Shown here in pieces: positions 15,626 through 26,278 of a DNA stretch of 64,000 nt; positions within the stretch are counted from its first letter, which is position 1; every line of letters begins with the position of its first letter. The notes beneath the pieces were generated by a model, which did not search any database, was not told the DNA's origin, and saw only the letters and a list, made by a program, of their open reading frames with translations. The DNA is from CAWCUZ01 sp963798795 (GTDB taxonomy: Bacteria; Acidobacteriota; Vicinamibacteria; Vicinamibacterales; SCN-69-37), in assembly GCA_963798795.1 (NCBI GenBank), contig CAWCUZ010000002.1:868001-932000 (forward strand), read 5' to 3'. The translations under genes were made by a program, and so were the position numbers.

Positions 15626-16298
15626 TCAATCCCTCTCCTCCCTGCTCGACGCCTTCAGCTCCGCCGATCCGACGCCCGGCGGTGGCTCCGCTTCCGCGCT
15701 GGCCGGGGCCCTTGGCGTGTCGCTGTTCGCGATGGTCGCGGGCATGCCAAAGACGAAGCACGGCACCACCGGCGAACGGGAGGCGCTCGACCGCGCGCAC
15801 GAGCGTCTGCTGGTGCTGCGCGGGCGACTGCTGGATCTCGTGCATCGCGACTCGGCCGCGTACGACCTCGTGGTCGCCGCGTTTCGCAGGCCGAAGGGGA
15901 CGGAGCAGGAGAAGGCGATTCGCAAGGAGGCGATCCAGAATGCGATGCGCGTGGCCACCGAAGTGCCGGTCGAGACCGCCCGCGCGTGCGCCGAGGCGCT
16001 GGAGGCCGGACGTACGGTGGCGGAAGCGGGCAATCCCAACGCGAAGAGCGACATCGGCGTCGGCACGCACCTGCTCATGAGCGCCATCGCCGGCGCGCTG
16101 CTCAACGTCGCGACCAATCTAGGCAGCCTGAGCGACCAGGGCGTCGTCGACGCCATCCTCAAGCACGTGAACAGCCTCGCCGCCGGCGGGGGCGCGGCGC
16201 ACCTGCTGGAGACGTCAGGCGCGGCCGCCCTGATGCGCGAGGCCGCCGCGAAAGGAATGCGGCCGCACCTGCACCAGGGTGGACCGCCGGTGATGTGA
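15612..16298 (+). CDS. Cyclodeaminase / methenyl-THF cyclohydrolase family protein (FTCD C-terminal type)
   Basis: This 228-residue alpha-helical protein matches the cyclodeaminase domain, which turns 5-formimino-tetrahydrofolate into methenyl-tetrahydrofolate plus ammonia. The signature DPTPGGGSASALAGALGVSL lies at about residues 19-38, followed by MVAGMPKTK and NPNAKSDIGVGTHLL. The ATG at 15612 directly follows the AATCACA repeat. No formiminotransferase domain is attached. Its position after hutI suggests one-carbon recovery from histidine, with the formiminotransferase encoded elsewhere. Confidence 0.9.
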   Translation: MSLIDQSLSSLLDAFSSADPTPGGGSASALAGALGVSLFAMVAGMPKTKHGTTGEREALDRAHERLLVLRGRLLDLVHRDSAAYDLVVAAFRRPKGTEQEKAIRKEAIQNAMRVATEVPVETARACAEALEAGRTVAEAGNPNAKSDIGVGTHLLMSAIAGALLNVATNLGSLSDQGVVDAILKHVNSLAAGGGAAHLLETSGAAALMREAAAKGMRPHLHQGGPPVM

Positions 16299-16304
16299 GG
16301 GCCC

Positions 16305-16326
16305 GCCCGGGTCTGAAGACCCGGGC
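16305..16326. repeat. GCCCGGGTCT-GA-AGACCCGGGC perfect palindrome
   Basis: Ten-base perfect arms, 7 bases after the cyclodeaminase stop. It is the first of two family copies in the short convergent gap before lepB. It may act as a bidirectional transcript end but lacks a T-run. Confidence 0.8.
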
Positions 16327-16356
16327 CTCCATCGGGTGGGAGCGCCTCTCATGGAG

Positions 16357-16378
16357 CGCCGGGTCTTCAGACCCGGCG
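16357..16378. repeat. CGCCGGGTCT-TC-AGACCCGGCG perfect palindrome
   Basis: Ten-base perfect arms, 30 bases after the previous copy and 22 bases beyond the end of lepB. A half-copy (GAGACCCGGCGATC) follows at about 16389. The paired arrangement suggests tandem insertion or duplication of the unit. Confidence 0.8.
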
Positions 16379-16400
16379 ATCCATGCGCGAGACCCGGCGA

Positions 16401-17030
16401 TCAGTGCACGCGTTTCAACAGCCGGTTCCAGCGGATCCCGCCCAGCAGGTGCGTCACCGGCTCGTTTTCCTCGAACGAGAAGTAGATGAACAGCGCCTCG
16501 CCCTTGACGTAGCTGGCCGGCAGGAAGCCCCAGTAGCGGCCGTCCTCCGAGTTGTCGCGGTTGTCGCCCATCATGAAATACTGCCCGGCCGGAACGGTGA
16601 CGGGGCCGTACTCCTCGCGCAGGTCGTCGGGCCGCGGCTCGCCGGCGGCGGGCGGCTCGATGAACTCGGCGTACGGCTCGTCGAGCGGCTGGCCGTTGAT
16701 GTAGACCGTCTTGCGGTGCATCTCCAGCCGGTCGCCGGGCAGGCCGATGACGCGCTTGATGAAATCGCGGTCCGGCTCCTGCGGGTACTTGAACACGATG
16801 ATGTCGCCGCGGTGGATCGGGCGGGACGGCAGGAGCGCACGTTCGAGGCCGCGCGCCGCCGGGGCGAAGATCATCTTGTTGACGATCAGGTGATCGCCGA
16901 TCAGCAGGTTGTGCTCCATCGATCCGGTCGGGATCTTGAACGCCTGGAACACCCACGTGCGCACGAACAGCGCCAGGACCACCGCGATCACCAGCGACTC
17001 GAAATACTCGCGCGCAACGGACTTCTTCAC
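16401..17030 (-). CDS. lepB: Signal peptidase I
   Basis: LepB removes signal peptides at the outer face of the inner membrane. The 209-residue protein starts with GTG at 17030 (read on the minus strand) giving VKKSVAREYFESLVIAVVLA, with one membrane helix at about 11-28. The catalytic serine is in IPTGSMEHNLL, the lysine in DRDFIKRVIGLPGDRLE, and the C-terminal signature is MMGDNRDNSEDGRYWG. Longer upstream starts would read through low-complexity sequence and are not supported. It lies 32 bases after lepA, the classic lepA-lepB order. Confidence 0.95.
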   Translation of the reverse strand: MKKSVAREYFESLVIAVVLALFVRTWVFQAFKIPTGSMEHNLLIGDHLIVNKMIFAPAARGLERALLPSRPIHRGDIIVFKYPQEPDRDFIKRVIGLPGDRLEMHRKTVYINGQPLDEPYAEFIEPPAAGEPRPDDLREEYGPVTVPAGQYFMMGDNRDNSEDGRYWGFLPASYVKGEALFIYFSFEENEPVTHLLGGIRWNRLLKRVH

Positions 17031-17043
17031 TGCTCGCCTTCCC

Positions 17044-17058
17044 TTTTCTGCCTTCTGC
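17044..17058. repeat. Short CTTCTGC heptamer repeat between lepA and lepB
   Basis: TTTTCTGC is followed by CTTCTGC and CTTC in the 32-base gap between the two genes. The same heptamer is expanded to six copies at 42804-42845, 25 kb away. Confidence 0.5.
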
Positions 17059-17062
17059 CTTC

Positions 17063-18871
<1,809 letters not shown>

Positions 18872-18977
18872 GCGGGTCGAATGCCACTATTATGCCGCAC
18901 GCCAGCGGCCGATTCCGGTATACGATGGCCCCGCCAGCCCGCCAACCGAGCCTGTTCCACGCCGAGGATTGCTTTTG

Positions 18978-20985
18978 ATGCGCGTCCGGCGACGGTGTGC
19001 CCTTGCGCCCTGCGCGCTCGGGGTGTTCGCGACGCTGGCCGTGCTCGAGCCGATCCGGGCCCAGCGGCGGGATCCCGAGCCGGCTCAACAGCCGTGTTCC
19101 GGGCCGGCGTCGAGTACGTCACGGTCGACGTGATCGTCGCCGATCGCAGCGATCACGTCGTCCCGGATCTCAGGAAAGACGACTTCGAGATTCACGAGGG
19201 ATCGCGCCGCCAGGCGATTGCGGACTTTCGGTACGTTTCCGTGCCGCTCCAGCACCGGGTGATCGATCCCGTCGCGGGGGCCGCGGCGCCGGAGCCGGAC
19301 GTCGTCGTCAACGCCCCGCCGAAGCCGGACAGCCGGCTGTGGGTCATCGTCATCGACGACCTCCACATCCTGCCGCAGGACATCGGTCCGGTCCGGCGGA
19401 TCGTGACGGACTTCCTCCGGCAACTGTCGCCGGACGACGAGGTGGCGATTACCTTCGCCAGCCGATCCGACCTCGCGCAGGACTTCACGAGCGATTTCGG
19501 TCGATTGACGAAGGTGCTCGGTCGGATCCGGGAGGTGGCGGGCATGGGGCTGGATGCGGCGCCGGACGACTTGTCGCCGGTCGACGCCCTGCCAGCCGCG
19601 CGCTCCACGATCATGGTCCTCAACAACGTCGCGGCGGCACTGGCCGCGTCGGGTCACGCGCGGCGTGCCGTGGTGCTCGTCAGTGGCGGCACCACGCTGC
19701 GTCCGGGCGACAGCATGAACTCGGAGGAACTGCCTGAGTTTCATGGCATGGAGCCCATCGTCAACGCCGAGCTCACTGACGCGTTCGACACCGCACGACA
19801 TGCCGGCGTGCCCATCTACACGATCGACCCGCGTGGCCTGGTTACGCCGGAAACGGCCGTCGACAGTCCATGGAAGATCAACGACGAAGGCCAGTACTCC
19901 GACGTGCAGCGCCGCATCCGCATCCAGCAGGACTACCGGTTCACGATCGCCGTCCAGACCGGCGGCCGTGCCTTCATCAACCAATCCAACCTGGACGCCG
20001 CCGTCGAGCAGATCGTCACCGAGAACGGCAGCTACTACCTGCTCGGCTACTACCCGCGGCCGTACTCGGCGGACGGCAAGTTCCATCCGATCACCGTCAC
20101 AGTGGACCGGCCCGGCGTGATCGCGCGCGCCCGGCAGGGCTACCTGGCGGACAAGCCGGAAGGCGAGCGGCCGAAGGACGCCCGTGCGGCGATCAACGCC
20201 GCGCTCGGCGAAACGCTGCCTTCGGCGGGTCTCGCCCTTCGGGCGTTCGCCGCTCCAACCATGGCCGGCAGGCACGGCGCCAGGACGGCCGTCACGGTGG
20301 AGGTCGCCTATCCGGCGGCTGACAACGGCGCCGTGCATCTGGACGACGAGCTGCAGTTCGGCGTGGTCGCAGTCGACGCGGACGGGCAGATCAAGGCATC
20401 GTCGCAGCGCGCGGCGAAGTTCGGCCTCGCGCGGCGTCCTGACGGCACACTGAGCTACGCCATCGACGACGAGCTGGAGCTGGCGAAGGGTGCACTGACG
20501 CTACGCATCGCCGCGGCCAGCAAGGCGCTCGGCAGCGTCGGCACGGTCCACCTGCCGCTGGTGGTGCCCGATCTGTCGGGCAAGTCGCTGCGTATGAGCG
20601 CCCTCGTCATCGGCCTGAACGACCGCGGGCCGGCGGCCGCGCTGCCGGTCGCACGGGCCGAGTCGATCAGGGATCTGGTGCCGTTTCAGCCGATCACGAC
20701 TCGCACCTTCTCACGGTCTGACACCCTGCGCCTGTACGCTCGCATCCAGTGGACGGGCGCCGACGACCACGCGGACGTCGTCATCGGGCGCCACGGCAAC
20801 GGGCTCGTCGTCGAGCGTGATGTCGGGTTGGGTGCCGTCGGCGATGGCGGCAGACGGAAACACGCAATCCTGGACGTCCCGGTGGCGCTCGACGACCTGG
20901 CGCCGGGCGTGTACGGCGTCACGTCGACGCCCGCGTCGGAGGCGCAACGCCGGTCCAACGGACCGTCCGGATCGAGATCCGCTGA
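18978..20985 (+). CDS. Secreted VWFA-related domain protein (acidobacterial type), two frameshifts
   Basis: The ATG at 18978 gives a signal peptide (MRVRRRCALAPCALGVFATL) in one frame. Near 19095 the frame shifts to VFRAGVEYVTVDVIVADRSD, with DDFEIHEGSRRQ, the typical start of VWFA-related acidobacterial proteins. A VWA-like domain follows (WVIVIDDLHI, VVLVSGGTTLRPGD, VPIYTIDPRGL) with YYLLGYYPRPYSADGKFH near 385, then a beta-rich tail. A second shift near 20925 restores DARVGGATPVQRTVRIEIR and a TGA at 20983. The role is unknown; an extracellular adhesion or scaffold function is likely. It is divergent from lepA. Confidence 0.85.
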
Positions 20986-21027
20986 ACTGGGGCAGAATGA
21001 CCCCCGCGCGCCAGGCGCGCGAGGAGG

Positions 21028-21245
21028 GTGCGAGCCCGCACACCGGCACCGGACGACCGCGCTGCCGTGCTCGCGGTCGTCAAGCGGCTCTTCGACGGCA
21101 TGCGCGCCAGCGACGCCGCCGCGCTGCGCGCCACTGTGGCATCGACGCGTTTCACCTCGCGCGGGATGCGGACGGCTGGAGGATCGTCGCGCTGGGAGAC
21201 ACGCGCCGGACCGCGCCCTGCGACGGCTGGCAGCCGGGGGGTTGA
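21028..21245 (+). pseudogene. Remnant of an NTF2-like (nuclear transport factor 2 family) gene with internal deletion
   Basis: The sequence encodes DDRAAVLAVVKRLFDGMRAS, the N-terminal helix of an NTF2-like protein. After DAAALRAT it jumps to a different frame reading CGIDAFHLARDADGWRIVAL and GDTRRTAPCDGW, the C-terminal strand of the same fold. The middle of the domain, roughly 60-70 residues, is missing. There is no good start codon in frame. The join lies near 21133. It sits directly upstream of an intact NTF2/SnoaL-fold gene, so it is probably a decayed family member. Confidence 0.65.
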
Positions 21246-21283
21246 CGACAGCGCAGACTGGGCAGATCATCGCGTGAACCTCG

Positions 21284-21781
21284 ATGTTGTCCCGATCCGC
21301 CACCGCACGCCTCTGGACGGGCCTGTTGGCCGTGGTCGTCAGCCTTGCCTGCGGCGAAACCCTGCCGCAACAGCAGACCGAGACGCCGGTCATGCACGCC
21401 GTCAGGACTTTCTACCAGGTCTACAACGATCACGACCCCGGCCTGTGGACTCAGGCGGTCGCGCCCTCCTACGTGGCTCACGTCAACCGCCAGACGATCC
21501 CGGACCGCACCGCCGGTGCGGCGTTCGTGACGACGCTCCTGAACGCGTTTCCGGACATTCAGTTCACGATCGCCGACTCCGTCGAAGCGAACGACCGAGT
21601 CGCTGTCCGCTGGACGGCCACGGGCACGCACAAGGGCGAGCTGTTCGGCGTTGCGCCGACCGGCAAGACGGTCACGATGATCGGCGTGACGATTTTCCGT
21701 GTCGAGAATGGGCAGGTGGCGGAGCTCTGGGACGTCTGGGACGAGGCCGGGTTGATGCGGCAGTTGCAGACAGGGCGGTGA
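21284..21781 (+). CDS. Lipoprotein with SnoaL-like/NTF2-fold domain (ester cyclase type)
   Basis: This 165-residue protein starts MLSRSATARLWTGLLAVVVS and has a lipobox-like LAC at about residues 21-23, suggesting a membrane-anchored lipoprotein. The remainder is one SnoaL-type cone fold: VMHAVRTFYQVYNDHDPGLW, the conserved AFPDIQFTIAD, RVAVRWTATGTHKGELFG and the end QVAELWDVWDEAGLMRQL. These proteins bind small hydrophobic molecules and may be cyclases or hydrolases; no substrate can be inferred. It is the first intact member of a local series of related genes. Confidence 0.82.
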   Translation: MLSRSATARLWTGLLAVVVSLACGETLPQQQTETPVMHAVRTFYQVYNDHDPGLWTQAVAPSYVAHVNRQTIPDRTAGAAFVTTLLNAFPDIQFTIADSVEANDRVAVRWTATGTHKGELFGVAPTGKTVTMIGVTIFRVENGQVAELWDVWDEAGLMRQLQTGR

Positions 21782-21924
21782 TGCGTCCCGGCAGATGGCG
21801 GTGCTCGCGACGGAGCGCCTGAAGGCGATCGGCCGGGAGCGACGGTCCATGATAGGCTGGCTGACCGGCGCCCCCGATTGATGTCTACGGCGGGATCGCT
21901 CACAAGACGAAGGAGCGTCTGCGA

Positions 21925-22341
21925 ATGGCAGGTGAGGAGAACAAGGCAATCTACCGCCGCTTCGTCGAAGAAGTCGTCAACAAGGGGAATTTCGACGTCG
22001 TGGATCAGCTGTACTCGCCGGACTACGTCGATCACGCTGCGCCACCCGGCGCGCCCGGCGGGCCGGCCGGCGTCAAAGCCGTCATGAAGATGTTCCGGAC
22101 GGCCTTCCCCGACGTGCACTTCGAGATCGTCCACATGGTCGCCGAGGGCGACATCGTCGCCACGTTCGTCACCGGAGAAGGCACGAACCAGGGTCCGTTC
22201 ATGGGCCACCCGGCGTCGGGCAAGCGCGCGAAGTGGAACTCCACCGGGTTTTTTCGCGTGACCGGCGGACGGATCGTCGAGCACTGGGGAGTCCCGGACC
22301 TGCTCGCGATCCTGAGCCAGATCGGCGCCGTCCCGCACTGA
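21925..22341 (+). CDS. Cytoplasmic SnoaL-like ester cyclase family protein
   Basis: This 138-residue single-domain protein begins MAGEENKAIYRRFVEEVVNK. It contains YVDHAAPPGAPGGPAGVKAV, AFPDVHFEIVHMVAEGDIVA, FMGHPASGKRAKWNSTGFFR and the closing EHWGVPDLLAILSQIG. All are typical of the SnoaL/ester cyclase subgroup of the NTF2 fold. It has no signal peptide, unlike the neighbour at 21284. It lies 143 bases downstream of that gene on the same strand; a shared transcript is possible. The substrate is unknown. Confidence 0.87.
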   Translation: MAGEENKAIYRRFVEEVVNKGNFDVVDQLYSPDYVDHAAPPGAPGGPAGVKAVMKMFRTAFPDVHFEIVHMVAEGDIVATFVTGEGTNQGPFMGHPASGKRAKWNSTGFFRVTGGRIVEHWGVPDLLAILSQIGAVPH

Positions 22342-22579
22342 GTGGCGTTCGGCCCTGCGCAGCCGACCCGGGGGACGCCAGGGCAGTGTGGTATCATGCG
22401 CCCGCTCTTTCAGGCTCACGGCAAACGAGAGTGAGGCGGCCCCGAATCGTTGCGTGCGGCCGCTCCTGTGTGTTCAGCACCACGCGCGCGACGGCGGACG
22501 CGTCAGCGCAGATCGCCTCCACCGCGGGCGACGGCGCCCGCCCGAAATGGAGCAACGGCACGACCATCGGAGGCCCAAC

Positions 22580-22894
22580 ATGCCGATCATCAATATCCGG
22601 TTCATCAGAGATGTCGTGGCAACGCCGGAGCAGAAACAGGAATTGATTGTCAAGATGACCGACACGTTCGTCGGCGTGCTCGGTGAGGTCGTCCGTCCCT
22701 TCGTCTACTGCATCATCGAGGAGACGCCGCAACGCGACTGGGGCATTGCCGGTATGCCGATGCCTGACCTGGCGTTTCTGACGGGTGACAAGTACGCGCA
22801 GATCTACAAGACGTCGAGTGATCTGATGAAACAGGCCATCGCGCAGATGGAGGAGGCCAACAAGCAGGAGGCCAAGAAGAAGCAGGAGGGCTGA
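22580..22894 (+). CDS. Tautomerase (4-oxalocrotonate tautomerase superfamily) protein
   Basis: This 104-residue protein starts MPIINIRFIRDVVATPEQKQ. The catalytic proline follows the initiator Met, as the superfamily requires after Met removal. KMTDTFVGVLGEVVRPFVYC and IIEETPQRDWGIAGMPM match the family's second half. The C-terminus is a lysine-rich helix (EEANKQEAKKKQEG). At about 104 residues it is longer than the 62-residue core enzymes, like cis-CaaD or uncharacterised tautomerases. The 238 bases upstream contain no gene. Confidence 0.85.
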   Translation: MPIINIRFIRDVVATPEQKQELIVKMTDTFVGVLGEVVRPFVYCIIEETPQRDWGIAGMPMPDLAFLTGDKYAQIYKTSSDLMKQAIAQMEEANKQEAKKKQEG

Positions 22895-23057
22895 GGCTCC
22901 GCGGTCGCGCCCGCGTGGTCACATCGTACCCGCCCAGGTATTTCCGACGGCATCGCGCAGGGGCTCCTCGAGCCCGACCCGGCGTCGTGCGCGATCGGCC
23001 GCAAGGGGATGCGTTCCCGAGATTCCGTGAGCGGGCCCGTGCGCCCAAGGTGACCCA

Positions 23058-24332
23058 ATGGTGAACAGGAAGTTCGACGGAAAAGTGCTGGTTCTGGTCG
23101 TCGCGAGCCTTCTCTGGGCGACCGACGCCCGCGCGCAGGATACGCCGCCGCCGGCGACCCCGGCCCCGGCCACCGCGTCCGCGGCGGCTGACGGCGCTGC
23201 CGGTGCCGGAGCGGTCGCCGCGCAGCAGGCCCAGATCAACGGCATGATCGGCGCCGGCGAGTTCATGTTGATTCTGGACAAGCCGTTCGAGGCCGAGAAG
23301 CTGTTCAACGCGGTGTTGCAGATGGACCCGGGCAACGCCTACGCGCAGCAGGCGCTCGAGCGGGTCCGGCTCGCCAAACGCCCGAACTGGACGTTCCTGA
23401 TCCACCCGTTCAAGTTCAACCTGGACATGTGGCTGCTGACCTACGGGGGCGGGCCGTCGTTCTACACGAAGAACCTCAAGGCGACGTTCTGGGTGGGCGA
23501 TGGTTTCTACAAGAACAACATCGATCCGAACAACACCGAGAACCCGCTCGGCTTCCTGGGCTACCAGATCGGGACGGCCGACGACAAGGCGTTGCGAAAG
23601 CAAACCTACAACGCCACCTTCGAGCCCTACTACAAACAGCTGGATGGCTACTTCTACCTCAATCGCACGGTCTACCAGGAGGCGCCGGATCGCACGCTCT
23701 GGACGGCACAGGTCACCTGGAACCGTCAGCCCGGGCGCGAGAGCTACACGGTGTTCGGCGGACAGCACGACAGCTACTTCCAGGGCCAGCTCTCCCAGTA
23801 CTTTGCCCCGGAGTCGTGGTCGGCCGTTCAGATGAAGATCCTCTCGCGCGAGATCGGCGCCAGCGCGACGATCCCGATCGGCAACCTGGACATCGCGCCC
23901 AGCGTCCAGCGCATCACGTACACCGACGACAACGCGCGGCGGCTGGTGCGGGTGCAGGTCATGTACCGCCTGTTGCCGTCAACGGGCCAACAGATGCCAG
24001 TCTTCCGAGTCGGCATCCACTACACCTACGACGATACGGATCGTCCGTCGCTGTTCTACTACGCGCCGCTGAAGTACCACCAGTACGCGTTTGCCGCCGA
24101 CTACACGTTCATCAGCGGCAAGACGCGCTATGGCGTGTACGGCTTCATCCCGTTCACCGGCGTGAGCGGCGACCCCCCAGTGCTGATCAGACCACCGTTC
24201 ACGGCATTCGCCTTCATCAACCGCATGATCTCGCCGACCACCGAGGTGTGGTTCAAGTTCGCGGGCCTGTACACCACGCACCATGGTCCGCGGTTCGGCG
24301 ACTATGTCTTCGGCATCAACACGCGGTTCTAG
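23058..24332 (+). CDS. Outer-membrane beta-barrel protein with an N-terminal TPR-like segment
   Basis: This 424-residue protein has a signal peptide (LVLVVASLLWATDARA). An Ala/Pro-rich linker follows, then a TPR-like helical unit (EKLFNAVLQMDPGNAYAQQA). The rest consists of about 300 residues of alternating beta strands rich in aromatic residues (FYKNNIDPNN, YKQLDGYFYLNRTVYQE, VRVGIHYTYDDTDRPS in outline). It ends GDYVFGINTRF with a terminal phenylalanine, the usual signal for barrel assembly. The ligand is unknown. It lies among SnoaL-fold genes and may supply uptake or secretion for that locus. Confidence 0.8.
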   Translation: MVNRKFDGKVLVLVVASLLWATDARAQDTPPPATPAPATASAAADGAAGAGAVAAQQAQINGMIGAGEFMLILDKPFEAEKLFNAVLQMDPGNAYAQQALERVRLAKRPNWTFLIHPFKFNLDMWLLTYGGGPSFYTKNLKATFWVGDGFYKNNIDPNNTENPLGFLGYQIGTADDKALRKQTYNATFEPYYKQLDGYFYLNRTVYQEAPDRTLWTAQVTWNRQPGRESYTVFGGQHDSYFQGQLSQYFAPESWSAVQMKILSREIGASATIPIGNLDIAPSVQRITYTDDNARRLVRVQVMYRLLPSTGQQMPVFRVGIHYTYDDTDRPSLFYYAPLKYHQYAFAADYTFISGKTRYGVYGFIPFTGVSGDPPVLIRPPFTAFAFINRMISPTTEVWFKFAGLYTTHHGPRFGDYVFGINTRF

Positions 24333-24353
24333 CAACTGTTCAGGGAGGGATTC

Positions 24354-25265
24354 GTGGTGCTCCCACACGAGGAAATCCGGTCGCGTACGCTCCATCTCTA
24401 TGAGGAGGCCAACAAGGGCAACATCGGCATCTTCGCCGAGATGCTCGCGCCAGACTTCGTCAGCTACGGCGGCGCCGGGTTCAAGGACCTCCACGGCCCC
24501 GAAGGCTTCGCCGGGCTGTACCAGACGTTTCTCGCAGCCCTGCCGGACCTCACGTTCCGGGTCGAGGACGTGATCTGCGAGGGCAACCTGGCTCTCGCCC
24601 GCGGCACGCTGGGTGGCACCCACAAGGGCAACTTCATGGGCATGGCGCCTGCCACGAACAAGTACATCAGCTGGACGGGGAGCGCCTTCTTCCGGTTCAA
24701 TGATGCCGGCCTGATCGACGCCCGATGGCAGGACTGGGACGGCGTCGCCGTCATGCAGCAGGTGGGCGTCGTCCCCGGACCGTATACGCCCAGGCCAGCC
24801 GCCCCGGCGCCGCCTGCGAACCCTGGCCGGACGATGTCCGGGAGCGAGGTCAGGCAGGCGATGACCGAGTTCATCGAGCGCGTCTGGAACCAGGGCGACC
24901 TCGCCTACGCCGACGAGGTCTTCCACCCCAAGGCGACCAGCCCCAGCGCTCCCGGCATTCCCGTCGGGCCGGAAGGGGTCAAGATGCTGGCCGGCATGAT
25001 TCGCAGCGCCTTTCCGGACTACCGGATGCGCATCGACCTCCTCGCGGGCGAGCCCGACAAGGTCGCCGCACGGTTCATCCAGAGCGGTACGCAGAAGGGC
25101 GACTTCATGGGCATCCCGCCGGCAGGCAGGCACGCCGAGTGGACCGAGACCGGCATCCTGCGGTTCGAGGGCGGCAAGGTTGTCGAGAGCTGGTACGAGG
25201 CCGACATGCTCGGGCTGATGCAGCAGCTCGGCGTTGGCGGAGCCGCGGCCCCGGCAGGCGGCTGA
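24354..25265 (+). CDS. Tandem double SnoaL-like (ester cyclase) protein
   Basis: This 303-residue protein holds two copies of the fold. Domain 1 (about 5-140) contains TLHLYEEANKGNIGIFAEML, LPDLTFRVEDVICEGNLALA and DARWQDWDGVAVMQQVG. A Pro/Ala linker YTPRPAAPAPPANPG follows. Domain 2 (about 165-295) contains FIERVWNQGDLAYADEVF, AFPDYRMRIDLLAGEPDKVA and SWYEADMLGLMQQLG. The GTG at 24354 follows GGGAGG; a second GTG lies at 24357. Internal duplication of this kind suggests a pseudo-dimer. It is 21 bases after the barrel gene and probably co-transcribed with it and the next gene. Confidence 0.87.
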   Translation: MVLPHEEIRSRTLHLYEEANKGNIGIFAEMLAPDFVSYGGAGFKDLHGPEGFAGLYQTFLAALPDLTFRVEDVICEGNLALARGTLGGTHKGNFMGMAPATNKYISWTGSAFFRFNDAGLIDARWQDWDGVAVMQQVGVVPGPYTPRPAAPAPPANPGRTMSGSEVRQAMTEFIERVWNQGDLAYADEVFHPKATSPSAPGIPVGPEGVKMLAGMIRSAFPDYRMRIDLLAGEPDKVAARFIQSGTQKGDFMGIPPAGRHAEWTETGILRFEGGKVVESWYEADMLGLMQQLGVGGAAAPAGG

Positions 25266-25324
25266 CGCAAACGGGCGAAGGGCGGCACGACACATCCTCG
25301 GCGAGATCAACCCAGGAGCAGACG

Positions 25325-26209
25325 ATGTACCTCATAGCGGGAGCCACAGGAGCCCTTGGTAGTGCGATGTGCCGACAGCTCGGCGCCGCCGGTCTGAAGT
25401 TCCGAGCGCTGGTGCGCCCCGCGGCCGATTCATCGAAGTTCGGCGCGCTGAAACAGCTCGGTGCGGAACTGGCGGAGGGAGACCTGAAGGACCGGGCGTC
25501 GCTCGACGCCGCCTGCAAGGGCGTATCGGCAGTCATCTCGACGGTCAGTTCCACGTTGTCGAGCGTGCCGGGCGACAACATCGCCTCCGTCGACCGCGAC
25601 GGCCAGTTCAACCTCATCGGGGCCGCCGAGGACGCCGGGGTCGACCGGTTCGCCTACACCTCGCTGTCGCGTCGCATCGGCTCCGAGTCGCCACTGACCA
25701 GCGCCAAGCGCGCGGTGGAACAGCGGCTCGCGCAGGGCAAGCTGCGCTACACCGTCATGCGGCCTTCGTTCTACATGGAGCGCGCCTTCCACCCGCTCCT
25801 GGGCTTCGATGTCGCCGCCGGCACCGTCGTTGTCTACGGCACCGGCACGAACAAGATCAGCTTCGTGTCGGTCGAGGACGTGGCTCGCTTCGCCATCGCG
25901 GCCATGCAGACCGACGCAGCCGCGCGCGAGACGTTCGAAGTGGGCGGTCCGGAGGCGTTGACACACCTCGAGGCGGTCCAGATCTTCGAGGAGCTGACGG
26001 GCAAGACGTTCAAGCGTACGTTCGTGCCCGAGGAAGCCCTGCAGGCCCAGCTGGCGCAGGCCACCGACCCCCGGATGCAGAGTTTCGGGGCGCTGAGCCT
26101 CGATTTTGCGCGCGGCGTTCCGGTGGATATGAAGGAAGCGCTGGCCAAGGTGCCCATTCCCCTGACCTCGCTGCGGCAGTTCGCGACGAAGCTGCTCGCG
26201 CCGCAATAG
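25325..26209 (+). CDS. NmrA-like NAD(P)-binding Rossmann-fold protein
   Basis: This 294-residue atypical short-chain dehydrogenase starts MYLIAGATGALGSAMCRQLG, giving the dinucleotide motif GATGALG at residues 6-12. Other family features are RALVRPAADSSKF, ELAEGDLKDRASLDAACKGV and the loop VMRPSFYMERAFHP in place of a classic YxxxK. Members are quinone or imine reductases or redox sensors. It follows the double SnoaL gene after 59 bases. With the tautomerase and SnoaL proteins this suggests small-molecule modification, which is an inference only. Confidence 0.88.
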   Translation: MYLIAGATGALGSAMCRQLGAAGLKFRALVRPAADSSKFGALKQLGAELAEGDLKDRASLDAACKGVSAVISTVSSTLSSVPGDNIASVDRDGQFNLIGAAEDAGVDRFAYTSLSRRIGSESPLTSAKRAVEQRLAQGKLRYTVMRPSFYMERAFHPLLGFDVAAGTVVVYGTGTNKISFVSVEDVARFAIAAMQTDAAARETFEVGGPEALTHLEAVQIFEELTGKTFKRTFVPEEALQAQLAQATDPRMQSFGALSLDFARGVPVDMKEALAKVPIPLTSLRQFATKLLAPQ

Positions 26210-26278
26210 CCGCCTGCTCCGGTAGCGGCCTGCGCTCCTGTCGGCTCCGTGCTCGGACCCAACGAAATTCTCCCGGCA

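Noticed and set aside
20817..21245. A separate 142-residue gene after the VWFA protein
   Set aside because: The first half is an out-of-phase reading of the VWFA C-terminus. Only the last 35 residues are real, and they belong to the NTF2 remnant.
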